64,000 bases of DNA from an uncultured Pelagibacteraceae bacterium (GCA_902591755.1 CACJBX010000002.1:62001-126000); one strand, 5' to 3'. Positions 52,464 through 62,880 are shown, counted from the stretch's first letter. Numbers and translations are program-made. The notes: generated by a model not told the origin, from the sequence alone.

Positions 52464-55043
52464 ATGAATCTAGTAATTGTTGAAAGTCCAGCTAAAGCAA
52501 AAACAATAAATAAATATCTAGGAAATGATTATACAGTCCTCGCTAGTTATGGACATATCAGAGATCTTCCCTCTAAAAATGGCTCAGTAGATCCCGAAAA
52601 TGAATTTAAGATGATTTGGGAAATTGATAGTTTTTCTAAAAAATATTTAAAAGAAATTTCTGATGTAGCAAAAGATTCAAAAAAAATAATACTTGCTACA
52701 GACCCTGACAGAGAAGGTGAAGCAATTGCATGGCATGTTAAAGAATTTTTAAATGAAAAAAAATTACTTAAGGACAAAAAAATTGAAAGAGTTGTTTTTA
52801 ATGAAATAACTAAAAAAGCAGTTACAAATGGAATAGAAAATCCAAGAGAAATTGAATCTGATCTTGTAAATGCTTACATGGCAAGACGTGCCTTAGATTA
52901 TTTAGTAGGTTTTAATATTTCTCCCATACTTTGGACTAAACTCCCAGGGTCTAAATCAGCGGGTAGAGTACAATCTGTTGCTCTAAGACTTTTAACCGAA
53001 AGAGAGCATGAAATCGAAATTTTTAAACCTGAAGAATTTTGGTCTTTAAAAGTAAATTTTAAAACAAATGATGGAAATTTAATAACATCAAATATTTTTC
53101 AAATAGATAATAAAAAAATTGAAAAATTTAGTTTCAAAAATAAAAACGACATTAATCAAGCAATAGAAAAAATAAAAAAAGATAAATATAAAATTACAGA
53201 TATTACATCCAAAATATATTCTAGAAATCCTTCTGGACCTTTTACAACTTCAACATTACAACAGTCAGCATCAAGCAAGCTTGGTTTTGGTGCCTCCAGA
53301 ACAATGCAAATTGCTCAAAGACTGTATCAGGGTATTGAAATTGAAGGTGAAACTAAAGGATTAATCACTTACATGCGAACCGATGGTACCAATATATCTA
53401 AAGAAGCTTTGCCAGTTTTTAGAAACTTCATAAGTGATAACTTTGGTAACGAATATTTACCTGAACAACCAATTAATTACTCGGGTAAAAAGGCGAAAAA
53501 TGCGCAAGAGGCTCATGAGGCTATAAGACCAACAGAAATAAGTAATACGCCTGAAAAAATGAAAAAATATTTAAGCTCAGATCAAAATAAATTATATAAC
53601 TTGATTTGGTCAAGAGCTCTATCTTCACAAATGACACCAGCAAAATTTGATAGAAAAACAATTATTATTGAGTCAAATAACAATGAACATATCTTTAAGT
53701 CATCGGGTTCAACGATAGTGTTTGATGGTTTTATGAAGGTAATTAATTTAGATGATGACAACAACGATGAAAATATTTTACCCAAAGTAGAAAAAGGAGA
53801 AGTAAATATATCTGATTTTATAGATGAACAACATTTTACTCAACCACCCCCAAGATATTCTGAGGCCAGTTTAGTTAAAAAATTAGAAGAATTGGGTATT
53901 GGTCGTCCCTCTACTTACGCAAGTATTATTTCAGTAATTGCCAATAGAGGTTATGCAGATGTTGTAAATAAAAGATTTTTCCCAACTGATAGAGGAAAAC
54001 TTTTATCTGCATTTCTTGAAAAACTTTTTACAAAATATGTTGATTATGACTTTACTGCAAAATTAGAAGATCAATTAGATGACATAACTTCAGGAAAAGA
54101 AAATTGGCTAAGTGTATTAGATCAATTTTGGAAAGACTTTAATAAAAATGTTTCATCTGTAAAAGAAATTAGAACAAGAGAAGTTCTTGATATGTTAAAT
54201 GAAAGTTTGGGGGATCTAATATTTGAAAGAAATAATGATGGTAAAATTGATAGAAACTGCAAATTATACAACAAAACATGTGTTTCTGGTGAGGGTACAT
54301 TAAGTTTAAAAAATAGTTTTAGAGGTGGTGCATTTATTGGTTGTTCTAGCTATCCAGATTGCAAGTTTACAAGACCACTTTCTAAGATTAAGGCATCTCA
54401 ACAAATAAATTTAGCAGAACCTAAATTAATTGGTAAAAACGATAATGATAAAGAAATTTATTTAAAAAATGGAAGATTTGGTCCTTATTTACAATACGAA
54501 TTATTAGAAGATGAAATAGTAAAAACCAAAAAAAGAAAAGCAAAGAAAGAGGAAAATAATCTAAAAAATGTATCAATTCCTAAAGGCTTAGATATAGAAA
54601 ATATAGATCTAGAAAAAGCAAAATATCTATGCTCTCTACCTAAAATTTTAGGGACACACCCAGATATTGGCAAAGAAATTACAGTCAATGTTGGTAGATT
54701 TGGACCATACTTAAAGTGTGAAAACAAATCTGCAAGAATTGAAAGTGTAGACGAATTATTTTCAATTGGTTTAAACAGAGCCATAACTTTAATATCTGAA
54801 GCAAAACCTGGTAGAATGTCTTCATCAATGATTAAAGATTTAGGTGAACATCCTGAAGATAAAAAACCTGTAAGAGTTATGAAGGGTCAATATGGTCCTT
54901 ACATAAAGTATAAATCTCTGAATGCAACTATCCCTGAAGAAAAAGATCCAACAGAATTGACAATGGAGGAAGCTTTGATATTGATTGAGAAGCGGAAAGA
55001 ATACGATAAGACTAAAAAATCAAAAAAAAGAAAATCAAAATGA
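52464..55043 (+). CDS. topA: DNA topoisomerase I
   Basis: TopA relaxes negative supercoils. The Toprim domain begins VIVESPAKAKTINKYLG and has DPDREGEAIAWH; the catalytic tyrosine is in LITYMRTDGTNIS. The C-terminal part has one recognisable zinc-finger-like segment (CKLYNKTC...CSSYPDC) and then repeated GRFGPYL/GQYGPYIKY modules of the topoisomerase C-terminal repeat type. Length 859 aa is normal. It overlaps ridA by 4 bp. Confidence 0.97.
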   Translation: MNLVIVESPAKAKTINKYLGNDYTVLASYGHIRDLPSKNGSVDPENEFKMIWEIDSFSKKYLKEISDVAKDSKKIILATDPDREGEAIAWHVKEFLNEKKLLKDKKIERVVFNEITKKAVTNGIENPREIESDLVNAYMARRALDYLVGFNISPILWTKLPGSKSAGRVQSVALRLLTEREHEIEIFKPEEFWSLKVNFKTNDGNLITSNIFQIDNKKIEKFSFKNKNDINQAIEKIKKDKYKITDITSKIYSRNPSGPFTTSTLQQSASSKLGFGASRTMQIAQRLYQGIEIEGETKGLITYMRTDGTNISKEALPVFRNFISDNFGNEYLPEQPINYSGKKAKNAQEAHEAIRPTEISNTPEKMKKYLSSDQNKLYNLIWSRALSSQMTPAKFDRKTIIIESNNNEHIFKSSGSTIVFDGFMKVINLDDDNNDENILPKVEKGEVNISDFIDEQHFTQPPPRYSEASLVKKLEELGIGRPSTYASIISVIANRGYADVVNKRFFPTDRGKLLSAFLEKLFTKYVDYDFTAKLEDQLDDITSGKENWLSVLDQFWKDFNKNVSSVKEIRTREVLDMLNESLGDLIFERNNDGKIDRNCKLYNKTCVSGEGTLSLKNSFRGGAFIGCSSYPDCKFTRPLSKIKASQQINLAEPKLIGKNDNDKEIYLKNGRFGPYLQYELLEDEIVKTKKRKAKKEENNLKNVSIPKGLDIENIDLEKAKYLCSLPKILGTHPDIGKEITVNVGRFGPYLKCENKSARIESVDELFSIGLNRAITLISEAKPGRMSSSMIKDLGEHPEDKKPVRVMKGQYGPYIKYKSLNATIPEEKDPTELTMEEALILIEKRKEYDKTKKSKKRKSK

Positions 55044-55501
55044 GTTACGAAGAAAAAATAAAAGAACTAAAAATAATTCTTCCTGAGGCGAAAGCACCCG
55101 TTGGAAATTATGTTGCAACAAAAGTTTCTGGAAAAATGTTATTTGTTTCTGGACAAATTTCTATTGATGAAACTGGTCAGTTAATAAAAGGGAAAGTTGG
55201 GAAAGATTTAGATACAGAGGCTGGTTATAATGCTGCCAAAAGATGTGCGTTAAGTATTATTGCGCAAGTAAAGAAAGCTTGTAATAATGATTTATCAAAA
55301 GTTAAATCGTGTGTAAAATTAACAGGATTTGTTAATTCAACAGATGAATTTATAGATCAACCTAAAGTATTAAATGGTGCATCAGATCTAATAGCTTCAG
55401 TTTTTGGAGACGCTGGGATGCATACTAGGGCTGCCGTAAGTACAAATAGTTTGCCGTTAGGTGTTTCTGTGGAAGTAGATGCAATATTTGAGTTAAAATA
55501 A
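55040..55501 (+). CDS. RidA/YjgF-family protein
   Basis: The 153-aa protein has the RidA fold: PVGNYVATKVSGKMLFVSGQIS, KVKSCVKLTGFVNSTDEF and GASDLIASVFGDAGMHTRAAVS. RidA proteins deaminate reactive enamine/imine intermediates produced by PLP enzymes. This longer, 150-residue form belongs to a subgroup with less certain activity; the arginine of the canonical active site is present in HTRAAV. It overlaps topA by 4 bp. Confidence 0.9.
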   Translation: MSYEEKIKELKIILPEAKAPVGNYVATKVSGKMLFVSGQISIDETGQLIKGKVGKDLDTEAGYNAAKRCALSIIAQVKKACNNDLSKVKSCVKLTGFVNSTDEFIDQPKVLNGASDLIASVFGDAGMHTRAAVSTNSLPLGVSVEVDAIFELK

Positions 55502-55504
55502 ATT

Positions 55505-56803
55505 TTATTTTCCAACACTAAAGTACTTAAAACCTTGTTCCTTCATTTTTGAGGAAGAATACAAATTTCTCATATCAAAAATAATAAACTTTTTTCCTTT
55601 AGCTAAGTTTTTAAAATTTATTGATTTAAAGTCATTCCATTCTGTGTGTAGAATAACTAGATCTGAATTTTGGATAGCATCTTTAATTGATGTTTTGTTA
55701 GTAACATTTTTTAGTTTTGAAAATTCATTTTTGTAACCTGTTGGATCAAAATATTTTATTATTGCTCCTTTTTTTGATAACCACGGTATCATTTTGAGAC
55801 TTGAGGAATCTCTCATATCATCAGTGTTTGCTTTAAATGTTACACCTAAAAAAGCTATCTTTTTATTCTTTACTTTTTTATTTAACATTTGATAAATTCG
55901 ATCTAATAAAATTTTAGATCTATTGTCATTCGATTTAATTACAGATTTTACCACTGATAGGTTCGTTTTAAATTTGTCAGCAGTTGAAATGATTGCTTTT
56001 GTGTCTTTTGGAAAACAAGATCCGCCGTAGGCAGGGCCTGCTCTGAGAAATCTGCTACCTATTCTTTTATCTAAACCCATTCCTATTGATATATCTTCCA
56101 CATTAATCCCAGTTTTTTCGCATAAATTTGCTATTTCATTAATGAAAGTTATTTTGGTAGCTAAGAAAGCGTTAGAGGCGTATTTGATTAATTCTGCTGC
56201 TCTTCTAGATGTTTGTAAATATGAAGCCCCTTTAGAAATAAGTGGGCTATAAAGATTTTTCATAATTTTACCAGCTTTTTTGTCATTCGTCCCAATTACC
56301 ACTCTATCAGGATAAGAAAAATCTCTTATCGCCTCACCTTCTCTCAAAAATTCTGGATTAGAGACTACCGAAAATTTTTTTTTACTGTTTTTTCTAGATA
56401 AAATTTTTTCAATCTCATCGCCTGTAGTTACAGGAACTGTTGATTTTGTTATGATAATTTTGAAACTATTAATTGAGGAACTTATCTCCTTAGTAACATT
56501 ATAAATTTGACTTAAATCTGCTGAACTTCCCCCTTTTTTTGTAGGTGTTCCAACACAAATAAAAATTATTTCAGATTCTTTTACAGATTTTTTTAAATCT
56601 GTTGAAAAATTTAATCTTTTATTTCTAAAATTTTTAATTACTAACTCTGAAAGTCCAGGCTCGTAAATTGGAACTTTTCCTTTTTTAAGAGAATTAATCT
56701 TATTTAAATCTTTATCTACGCAAATTACTTCATTACCTAAATCTGCAAAACATACACCACTAACTAATCCTACGTAGCCAGTTCCTATCATACATAACTT
56801 CAT
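55505..56803 (-). CDS. ugd: UDP-glucose 6-dehydrogenase
   Basis: The enzyme oxidises UDP-glucose to UDP-glucuronate for surface polysaccharides. From the ATG at 56803 (432 aa) the protein starts KLCMIGTGYVGLVSG (NAD site), has the catalytic cysteine in GGSCFPKDTKAI and FLGVTFKANTDDMRDSSS in the C-terminal domain. The track start at 56854 lies inside galU and is rejected. ATGA overlap with galU shows coupling; galU supplies its substrate. Confidence 0.96.
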   Translation of the reverse strand: MKLCMIGTGYVGLVSGVCFADLGNEVICVDKDLNKINSLKKGKVPIYEPGLSELVIKNFRNKRLNFSTDLKKSVKESEIIFICVGTPTKKGGSSADLSQIYNVTKEISSSINSFKIIITKSTVPVTTGDEIEKILSRKNSKKKFSVVSNPEFLREGEAIRDFSYPDRVVIGTNDKKAGKIMKNLYSPLISKGASYLQTSRRAAELIKYASNAFLATKITFINEIANLCEKTGINVEDISIGMGLDKRIGSRFLRAGPAYGGSCFPKDTKAIISTADKFKTNLSVVKSVIKSNDNRSKILLDRIYQMLNKKVKNKKIAFLGVTFKANTDDMRDSSSLKMIPWLSKKGAIIKYFDPTGYKNEFSKLKNVTNKTSIKDAIQNSDLVILHTEWNDFKSINFKNLAKGKKFIIFDMRNLYSSSKMKEQGFKYFSVGK

Positions 56804-57615
56804 GATTTGGCTATCTCCAAAGTAGATTTTATATAACCATTCATACTTCCACAATCTAAGTATTTGCCTGAAAAATTATGAGCAATAAACTTATTGTTAT
56901 CATAAATCAAAGATTGAATTGCATCCGTAATATGAATTTCTCCACCTTTACCTGGTTTTTGTTTTGATAATTTAGAAAATATTTTGTTAGGTAAAATATA
57001 CCTTCCAATTACCGCTTTGTTTGATGGGGCAGTTGCAATAGACGGTTTTTCAACAACATCTTTAATCAAATAATTATTCCTATCTAGTTTTTTGTTTAAT
57101 CTAAATATGCCCCATCTTGAAACTGTTTTTTTATTCACATTCATACTCGCCATAACAGAAGATTTGTAGCGTCTGTGAATTTTTATCATAGATTTAGAGC
57201 AATTCTTTTTAATTATTAGATCGTCAGGTAAAAGCATTAAAAAAAATTTGTCTTTAATATATTTTTTTGTCTTCAAAACTGCGTCGCCAGTACCAAGAGG
57301 TTTATTTTGATATACAAATTTAATCATTTTTTTATATTTCAAGATTTGTTTATATTCTTTAATAATTCTTGGATCCTTTTTTTTGTTTATAATTTTCTTA
57401 TAAAAATTGTCATTATAAAAATAATTTTTTATCATTTGTTTTTTTTTTGAAATAATAAATACAACTTCTTTAATTCCTGCTTCAATACATTCGTCCAAAA
57501 TATATTGTATTCCAGGTTTCCCATTGATAGGTAATAATTCTTTCGCAAAAACGCTAGTTAAAGGTAAAAGTCTTGTGCCCAAACCAGCCAAAGGTATTAT
57601 TGCTTGTTTAATCAT
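56800..57615 (-). CDS. galU: UTP-glucose-1-phosphate uridylyltransferase
   Basis: GalU makes UDP-glucose. The nucleotide-binding start IIPLAGLGTRLLPLTSVFAKELLPI, the YQNKPLGTGDAVL loop, LLPDDLII and VVEKPS are diagnostic. Length 271 aa is slightly short but complete. It precedes ugd in a two-gene operon and is divergent from panC with 29 bp between. Confidence 0.96.
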   Translation of the reverse strand: MIKQAIIPLAGLGTRLLPLTSVFAKELLPINGKPGIQYILDECIEAGIKEVVFIISKKKQMIKNYFYNDNFYKKIINKKKDPRIIKEYKQILKYKKMIKFVYQNKPLGTGDAVLKTKKYIKDKFFLMLLPDDLIIKKNCSKSMIKIHRRYKSSVMASMNVNKKTVSRWGIFRLNKKLDRNNYLIKDVVEKPSIATAPSNKAVIGRYILPNKIFSKLSKQKPGKGGEIHITDAIQSLIYDNNKFIAHNFSGKYLDCGSMNGYIKSTLEIAKS

Positions 57616-57644
57616 AAAATCTTATACTAACTCAATTACCATAA

Positions 57645-58445
57645 ATGATTATTTTTAAAAGTATTAATAAACTTAATAAAGAAGTTAATTTTAAGGCAGG
57701 TATAGGATTTGTCCCAACAATGGGCAGTTTGCATAAAGGGCATATTAGTTTAGTGAAAAATTGCCAAAAAACTTGCGATAAAACCCTAGTAAGTATATTC
57801 ATTAATCCATCACAATTTAATCGAAAGACTGATTATAAAAATTATCCAAGAACATTAGATAGAGATATTAAGATATTAAAGAAACTTAAAGTAGACTATG
57901 TTCTGGTACCAAACATAAAAGAAATCTACTCAAGAAATACTCCAAGAAAAATTAGTATTGATAAAAAATACAAGGTATTATGCGGTAAATATCGACCAGG
58001 ACATTTTGAAGGAGTTTTGGCTGTTATAAATAAATTTTTAAAAGATCTTAAGGTTAAAAAAATGTTTCTAGGAGAAAAAGATTTTCAACAATATTTCTTG
58101 ATCAAAAATTTCGTAAAAAAAAGATTTAAAACAAAGGTTGTGTTATGTAAAACTATTAGAATGAATAGTTCACTACCCTACTCATCCAGAAATAAATTAC
58201 TTGATAACAAAAGTATTAGAATAGCGCAAAAGTTTACAAAAAAAATAATTGATGTTTTCAAAAATATAAAAAAAGATACAAAAAAAACTTATTTACTTCA
58301 AAGTATTAAAAGCAACAGTAATATTAAAATTGAATATTTAGAATTGAGAAATAAAGATAATCTTAGTCCAATTTTTAACAAAAAAAATTTAAAACTTTTT
58401 GTATGTTTTTATATTAAGAAAGTTAGATTAATTGATAATTTTTAG
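57645..58445 (+). CDS. panC: Pantothenate synthetase
   Basis: PanC links pantoate and beta-alanine with ATP to give pantothenate. The motifs FVPTMGSLHKGHISLVK (HxGH-type nucleotide site), IFINPSQFN, GKYRPGHFEGVLAV and FLGEKDFQQ are intact, and 266 aa is slightly short. The C-terminal lid domain is diverged and lysine-rich. No other pantothenate gene is in the window. It ends convergently over mgtE by 4 bp. Confidence 0.94.
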   Translation: MIIFKSINKLNKEVNFKAGIGFVPTMGSLHKGHISLVKNCQKTCDKTLVSIFINPSQFNRKTDYKNYPRTLDRDIKILKKLKVDYVLVPNIKEIYSRNTPRKISIDKKYKVLCGKYRPGHFEGVLAVINKFLKDLKVKKMFLGEKDFQQYFLIKNFVKKRFKTKVVLCKTIRMNSSLPYSSRNKLLDNKSIRIAQKFTKKIIDVFKNIKKDTKKTYLLQSIKSNSNIKIEYLELRNKDNLSPIFNKKNLKLFVCFYIKKVRLIDNF

Positions 58446-59821
58446 CCGTAAAAGAAATATGCACCAATACCTAAAAAAGACAAAAAACCAATTACATCTG
58501 TGACAGTAGTTACAAACACGCTTGATGCTATAGCTGGGTCAATATTAAGTTTTTTTAATGTCACCGGAATCAAAATGCCAAATAGGCCAGCAACAATCAT
58601 ATTTAATATCATCGAGATAGAGATGATTATTGATAAAACATAATCTTTAAACCATAGTTGAACTATTAAAGCACTTATTATTGCAAAAATAATTCCATTT
58701 AGAACTCCAATATTAAATTCTTTTAAAACAATTTTTAAAAAGTTGCTATTTGTTAAATCATTAGTAGCTATACCACGAATAGTTACAGCCAGCGTTTGCA
58801 TTCCAGCATTACCACCCATTGAAGCTACTATTGGCATTAAAAAGGCTAGAGCAACCATTTGTTCAATAGTTGCACCAAATTTACTTATAACCCAGGTTGC
58901 TAAAAAGGCTGTAAAAAGATTTAGTAAGAGCCAATTAAATCGTCTTTGTGTTTTTTTAATCACTCCATCAGTAATTTCTTCATCACCAACACCAGCTAGT
59001 CTTAAAGTATCTTCCTCTGCCTCTTCTTTAAGAACAGTTAATATGTCGTCACTAGTAATCATACCAACCAATTTTTTTGTTTTATCAATTACAGCTGCTG
59101 AATTAAGGTTGTAATTTTCGAAAAGTCTTCCAACTTCTTCTCTGTCCATGTCAACTGGAATAGTAACTTGGGACTCCAGCATAATTTCAACCATTTTAGT
59201 TTCACGAGGTGTTCTTAATACTTTTGATGAAGGGACAGTTCCAAGAGGTTTAAATTCATTATCGATAATATAAATTTCTAAAAATTGTTCAGGGAGATCT
59301 TTATTTTCTCTTAAATAATCAATTGTTTGTCCAACAGACCAATTGCTTGGAATAGCAGTAAATTCTCTCTGCATAATACGTGCTGCAGAGTCTTCAGGAT
59401 AACTTAAACTTTCTAATAAGGCAAATCTATCTTTAGGAGGTAAAGAACTTAAAATTTCATTTTTACTTTTTTCTTCAATATTTTCCAATATCTTTATAGC
59501 GTCATCAGATTCTAAGTTTTTTAGAATAAATATTATAGAAGCGGTAGAAAGTAATTTTATAATTTCAGATTGAATGTTTTCATTTAATTCAACGAATAAT
59601 TCTGGATCTAATTTAAAATTATTTAACTTAATAAGATTTTCTCTATCGTCTTGGCTTAGGTGTTCAATAATATCTGCTGCATCAGCAGGGTGCATCTCTC
59701 TAAAGGAATTAGTAATAAAATTTACATCGTTTTTTTGAATTTTTTCTTCAATTACTTTGATATATTCTTTATTGAATTCAAAGTTTACTTTTTTATCGAT
59801 TTTTTTTTTCAAATTGCTCAT
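58442..59821 (-). CDS. mgtE: Magnesium transporter MgtE
   Basis: The 459-aa protein has the N-domain of helical repeats (about 40-130, MHPADAADIIEHLS), paired CBS domains (about 140-260) that sense Mg2+, and five C-terminal helices (LMPIVASMGGNAGMQTLAV; FVTTVTDVIGFLSFLGIG). It is a Mg2+ channel or transporter of the inner membrane. It is divergent from lipB. Confidence 0.95.
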   Translation of the reverse strand: MSNLKKKIDKKVNFEFNKEYIKVIEEKIQKNDVNFITNSFREMHPADAADIIEHLSQDDRENLIKLNNFKLDPELFVELNENIQSEIIKLLSTASIIFILKNLESDDAIKILENIEEKSKNEILSSLPPKDRFALLESLSYPEDSAARIMQREFTAIPSNWSVGQTIDYLRENKDLPEQFLEIYIIDNEFKPLGTVPSSKVLRTPRETKMVEIMLESQVTIPVDMDREEVGRLFENYNLNSAAVIDKTKKLVGMITSDDILTVLKEEAEEDTLRLAGVGDEEITDGVIKKTQRRFNWLLLNLFTAFLATWVISKFGATIEQMVALAFLMPIVASMGGNAGMQTLAVTIRGIATNDLTNSNFLKIVLKEFNIGVLNGIIFAIISALIVQLWFKDYVLSIIISISMILNMIVAGLFGILIPVTLKKLNIDPAIASSVFVTTVTDVIGFLSFLGIGAYFFYG

Positions 59822-59841
59822 TTTAAATCCTATAAAAATTA

Positions 59842-59871
59842 TTAGAACTATTAATACAAATTAAATATAAT
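59842..59871 (+). promoter_or_regulatory. Candidate lipB promoter
   Basis: A perfect TATAAT at 59866-59871 lies 18 bp behind TTAGAA (59842-59847), in the divergent gap between mgtE and lipB and 18 bp upstream of the lipB ATG. The -35 is a weak match and A+T-rich gaps give such boxes by chance. Confidence 0.3.
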
Positions 59872-59888
59872 ACAATTTTAAAATTCTT

Positions 59889-60503
59889 ATGGAGATCAAA
59901 ATATCAAAAAAACCAGTAAAATATGAAGAAGCTATTGAATATCTCGATGAAAGGGTTAGTCAAGTTTCTCAGAATAGAAATGAGGAATTAATTTGGTTTT
60001 TAGAACACAAATCTGTTTATACATGTGGTGTAAACTTTAACCAAAAAGATGTTTTAGATAAAAATATAAAAATAGTTAAAACTAATAGAGGCGGGAAAAT
60101 AACATGGCACGGACCAGGACAATTAATTTGCTACTTTGTAATAGACATCTCTAGGAGAAAAAAAGACATAAGAAAATTTATAACAGTAATTGAAAATTCT
60201 ATTATTGAAACTTTAAAAGATTTTAAGATAAGCTCTTTCAGTGATAGAAAAAATATAGGTATTTGGGTTTTAGAAAAAAAAGAGGAAAAAAAAATTGCAG
60301 CAATTGGTTTTCGTGTAAAAAAATGGATTGCATTTCATGGATTTTCTTTAAACCTATCTAATAATTTGGATAATTATAAAAAAATAATTCCATGTGGCAT
60401 TTCTGATAAAGGTATTTCCAAGATTTATAATTTTAAAAAAATCTCAAAAGATAAAATAATTAATAGACTTAAGATAAATCTTATTAAAAATTTAGAATAT
60501 TAA
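59889..60503 (+). CDS. lipB: Lipoyl (octanoyl) transferase
   Basis: LipB moves octanoate from ACP to lipoyl domains such as those of the 2-oxoacid dehydrogenases and glycine cleavage H protein. The motifs RGGKITWHGPGQL, the lysine region AAIGFRVKKWIAFHGFSLN and the catalytic cysteine in IIPCGISDKGIS are present. Length 204 aa is normal. It converges on rluC with a 20-bp overlap. Confidence 0.95.
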   Translation: MEIKISKKPVKYEEAIEYLDERVSQVSQNRNEELIWFLEHKSVYTCGVNFNQKDVLDKNIKIVKTNRGGKITWHGPGQLICYFVIDISRRKKDIRKFITVIENSIIETLKDFKISSFSDRKNIGIWVLEKKEEKKIAAIGFRVKKWIAFHGFSLNLSNNLDNYKKIIPCGISDKGISKIYNFKKISKDKIINRLKINLIKNLEY

Positions 60504-61401
60504 GTTTTTTTCTATTTAAGTACTTGCTAAATGCAGCAGGTGGATTTGCTTTATAAAAGAATTTTTTATTATTAATATAAAATTTCAAAGAATAAGCATG
60601 CAACATAAGATCTTTGTCACTTTTATTTTTTTTATTTGATAAAATGTATTTTTTATCTCCAACAATTGGATTATCAATTAAAGCTAGCTGTTTTCTTAAC
60701 TGGTGCTTTCTTCCTGTTACTGGTTTAAGCTCAAGGAATGAAGTTGTATCTGTTTCAGAAAGAACTTTATAATAAGTTATCGCTTTCTCAATTTTCTTTT
60801 TATCATTTTCAAATGTTATTAGTTCATTTTTTAATTCGCCCTTTTTTTTACTTATGTGACCGTGACATATAGCTAAATAAGTTTTGTGAATTTTTCTTAG
60901 TCTAAATAAGGTCGTTAATAATCTTGCTGAATTATGATTTTTGGAAATTATCATTATACCAGATGTTTCTTTATCTAATCTATGTACTGGAAATGGTTTT
61001 GTATCCTTAAAAAACTCACTAGATGCAAGTATATCAATTAGATTCTTTTTTGATTTTGTTCCACCTTGAACTGGTACACCTGGACTTTTGTCTATTACGA
61101 TAAAGTCATCATTATTTTCCAATATTCTGTTCTCATGAACTTTTAAAAGTTCAGAAGATGGGGAAAATTTTTTGTTTGTTTCCTTATTTTTATTAACTTC
61201 AAAGGTAAAATTAAAAAACTTAATTTTATCTCCAGTTTTTAATTTATAAGAACTATTTACTTTTTTAATATTAACCTTAATTTTACCTTTTCTTAGGGAT
61301 TTTTCGATTAATGATTGTGGTAAAGAAGCTACGTTATTTCTTATCCATCTATCTATACGCATTCCTGAATAAATTTCCTTAATAGTGTAGGACTTATTCA
61401 T
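60484..61401 (-). CDS. rluC: RluC/RluD-type pseudouridine synthase
   Basis: An S4 RNA-binding domain (about 12-65) precedes the catalytic domain with FVIDKSPGVPVQGG, the aspartate-bearing HRLDKETSGIMI and the RKHQLRKQLA motif. It isomerises uridines in 23S rRNA; the exact positions (RluC or RluD sites) cannot be told. Length 305 aa is normal. It starts 7 bp after rplQ ends and converges on lipB. Confidence 0.92.
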   Translation of the reverse strand: MNKSYTIKEIYSGMRIDRWIRNNVASLPQSLIEKSLRKGKIKVNIKKVNSSYKLKTGDKIKFFNFTFEVNKNKETNKKFSPSSELLKVHENRILENNDDFIVIDKSPGVPVQGGTKSKKNLIDILASSEFFKDTKPFPVHRLDKETSGIMIISKNHNSARLLTTLFRLRKIHKTYLAICHGHISKKKGELKNELITFENDKKKIEKAITYYKVLSETDTTSFLELKPVTGRKHQLRKQLALIDNPIVGDKKYILSNKKNKSDKDLMLHAYSLKFYINNKKFFYKANPPAAFSKYLNRKKLNILNF

Positions 61402-61408
61402 TATTTAA

Positions 61409-61849
61409 TTATGCTGTAGCTGATTTTTTTTCCTCTGTCTTTGCAGGTTTATCTTGTGATTTCTTTTTCTTAAATTTTCTTTTTGCTTCAACATCTCTAT
61501 CTACAAATTCTATTACAGCTAATGGTGCATTATCACCATATCTAAATCCAGCTTTTACAATTCTAGTGTATCCTCCAGATCTTTTTTCATATCTTTTAGA
61601 TAAAGTTTTTATAACTTTATTTGCATTAGTTTTATCTTGAAGTTTAGACACTAATCTCTTAGTATTTTGAAGATTTTTTTTCTTTCCTAAAGTTATGATC
61701 TTTTCAGCTTGTGGCTTAAGCACTTTAGCTTTAGGCAAGGTAGTAATTATTTGCTCATATTTAATCAAATTATTTAACATATTTTTAATTAAAGCTTTTC
61801 TATGTTCAGATGTTCTATTAAGTTTTTTATAACCAAATCTATGTCTCAT
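61409..61849 (-). CDS. rplQ: Ribosomal protein bL17
   Basis: Large-subunit L17: MRHRFGYKKLNRTSEHRKAL at the start and GGYTRIVKAGFRYGDNAPLAVIEFVD in the core. A basic/acidic tail rich in Lys and Glu extends it to 146 aa, typical for alphaproteobacteria. It follows rpoA by 2 bp at the end of the alpha operon. Confidence 0.98.
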   Translation of the reverse strand: MRHRFGYKKLNRTSEHRKALIKNMLNNLIKYEQIITTLPKAKVLKPQAEKIITLGKKKNLQNTKRLVSKLQDKTNANKVIKTLSKRYEKRSGGYTRIVKAGFRYGDNAPLAVIEFVDRDVEAKRKFKKKKSQDKPAKTEEKKSATA

Positions 61850-61851
61850 TA

Positions 61852-62880
61852 TTAAATACTTTCCTCTAACTTTTTAGATAATTCTGCTATATTGTCTGGA
61901 GGCCAATTAGGTATTTCCATACCTAAGTAAAGTGACATGCCATTTAAAACTTCCTTAATCTCATTTAGCGATTTTCTCCCAAAATTTGGTGTTCTTAACA
62001 TTTCACCTTCTGACTTTTGAACTAAATCACCAATATAAATAATATTATCATTTTTAAGGCAGTTCATAGATCTTACAGAAAGCTCTAATTCATCAACTTT
62101 TCTTAATAAATTTTTGTTAAATTCAGGTTCACTTGGTTTTTCAGTAATAGTAACTTCTTGGGGTTCATCAAAATTAACAAACATTCCTAATTGATCTTGA
62201 AAAATTCTAGCTGAGTACGCTAGCGCATCCTCTGCTGAGATAGAACCATTAGTTTCTATTTCCATAGTTAATTTGTCATAATCTAAAGCCTTACCTTCTC
62301 TAGCAGTACTTACAGAATACGAAACTTTTTTAACAGGACTAAAAAGTGAGTCTATAGGTATCAGACCTAAAGGTGGTTCATCTGGTTTGTTAAGTTCTGC
62401 AGGAACATAACCTTTTCCATTACCTATTGTCATTTCCATGTGAAAATTTGTATTTTCATCTAAATTACAAATTACCAAGTCCGGATTTAAAATTTCTATT
62501 TCATTAATTTTTGTTATGTCAGACGCTTTAATTACTCCTGGGCCTTTTGCATCAAGGACTAATTTTTTTGAACCCTCAGAGGTGCTCTTCAATGCTAAAG
62601 ATTTAACATTAAGAACAATATCAGTTACATCTTCTCTTACACCTTTAATAGAGGTAAACTCATGAAGTACTCCATCAATTTGAATTGCTGTTACAGCAGT
62701 ACCTCTTATTGAAGACAACAAAATTCTTCTTAGTGAGTTACCCAAAGTTAAACCATAACCTTTTTCAAGAGGTTCAGCTATAATTTTAGCGTATGATTTA
62801 TCATCATTTAAATTTATATCTATTTTTCCCGGTTTAATTAATGATTTCCAATTTTTTAAATTTACATTAGCCGTTTCCAT
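61852..62880 (-). CDS. rpoA: RNA polymerase alpha subunit
   Basis: The N-terminal assembly domain includes [20 protein letters not shown] and [12 protein letters not shown]; the C-terminal domain (about 265-325) has [18 protein letters not shown], which contacts UP elements and activators. Length 342 aa is normal. It overlaps rpsK by one base and sits in the order rpsM-rpsK-rpoA-rplQ. Confidence 0.98.
   Translation of the reverse strand: METANVNLKNWKSLIKPGKIDINLNDDKSYAKIIAEPLEKGYGLTLGNSLRRILLSSIRGTAVTAIQIDGVLHEFTSIKGVREDVTDIVLNVKSLALKSTSEGSKKLVLDAKGPGVIKASDITKINEIEILNPDLVICNLDENTNFHMEMTIGNGKGYVPAELNKPDEPPLGLIPIDSLFSPVKKVSYSVSTAREGKALDYDKLTMEIETNGSISAEDALAYSARIFQDQLGMFVNFDEPQEVTITEKPSEPEFNKNLLRKVDELELSVRSMNCLKNDNIIYIGDLVQKSEGEMLRTPNFGRKSLNEIKEVLNGMSLYLGMEIPNWPPDNIAELSKKLEESI

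Noticed and set aside
58743-59114. 123-aa plus-strand ORF
   Set aside because: Antisense shadow of mgtE.
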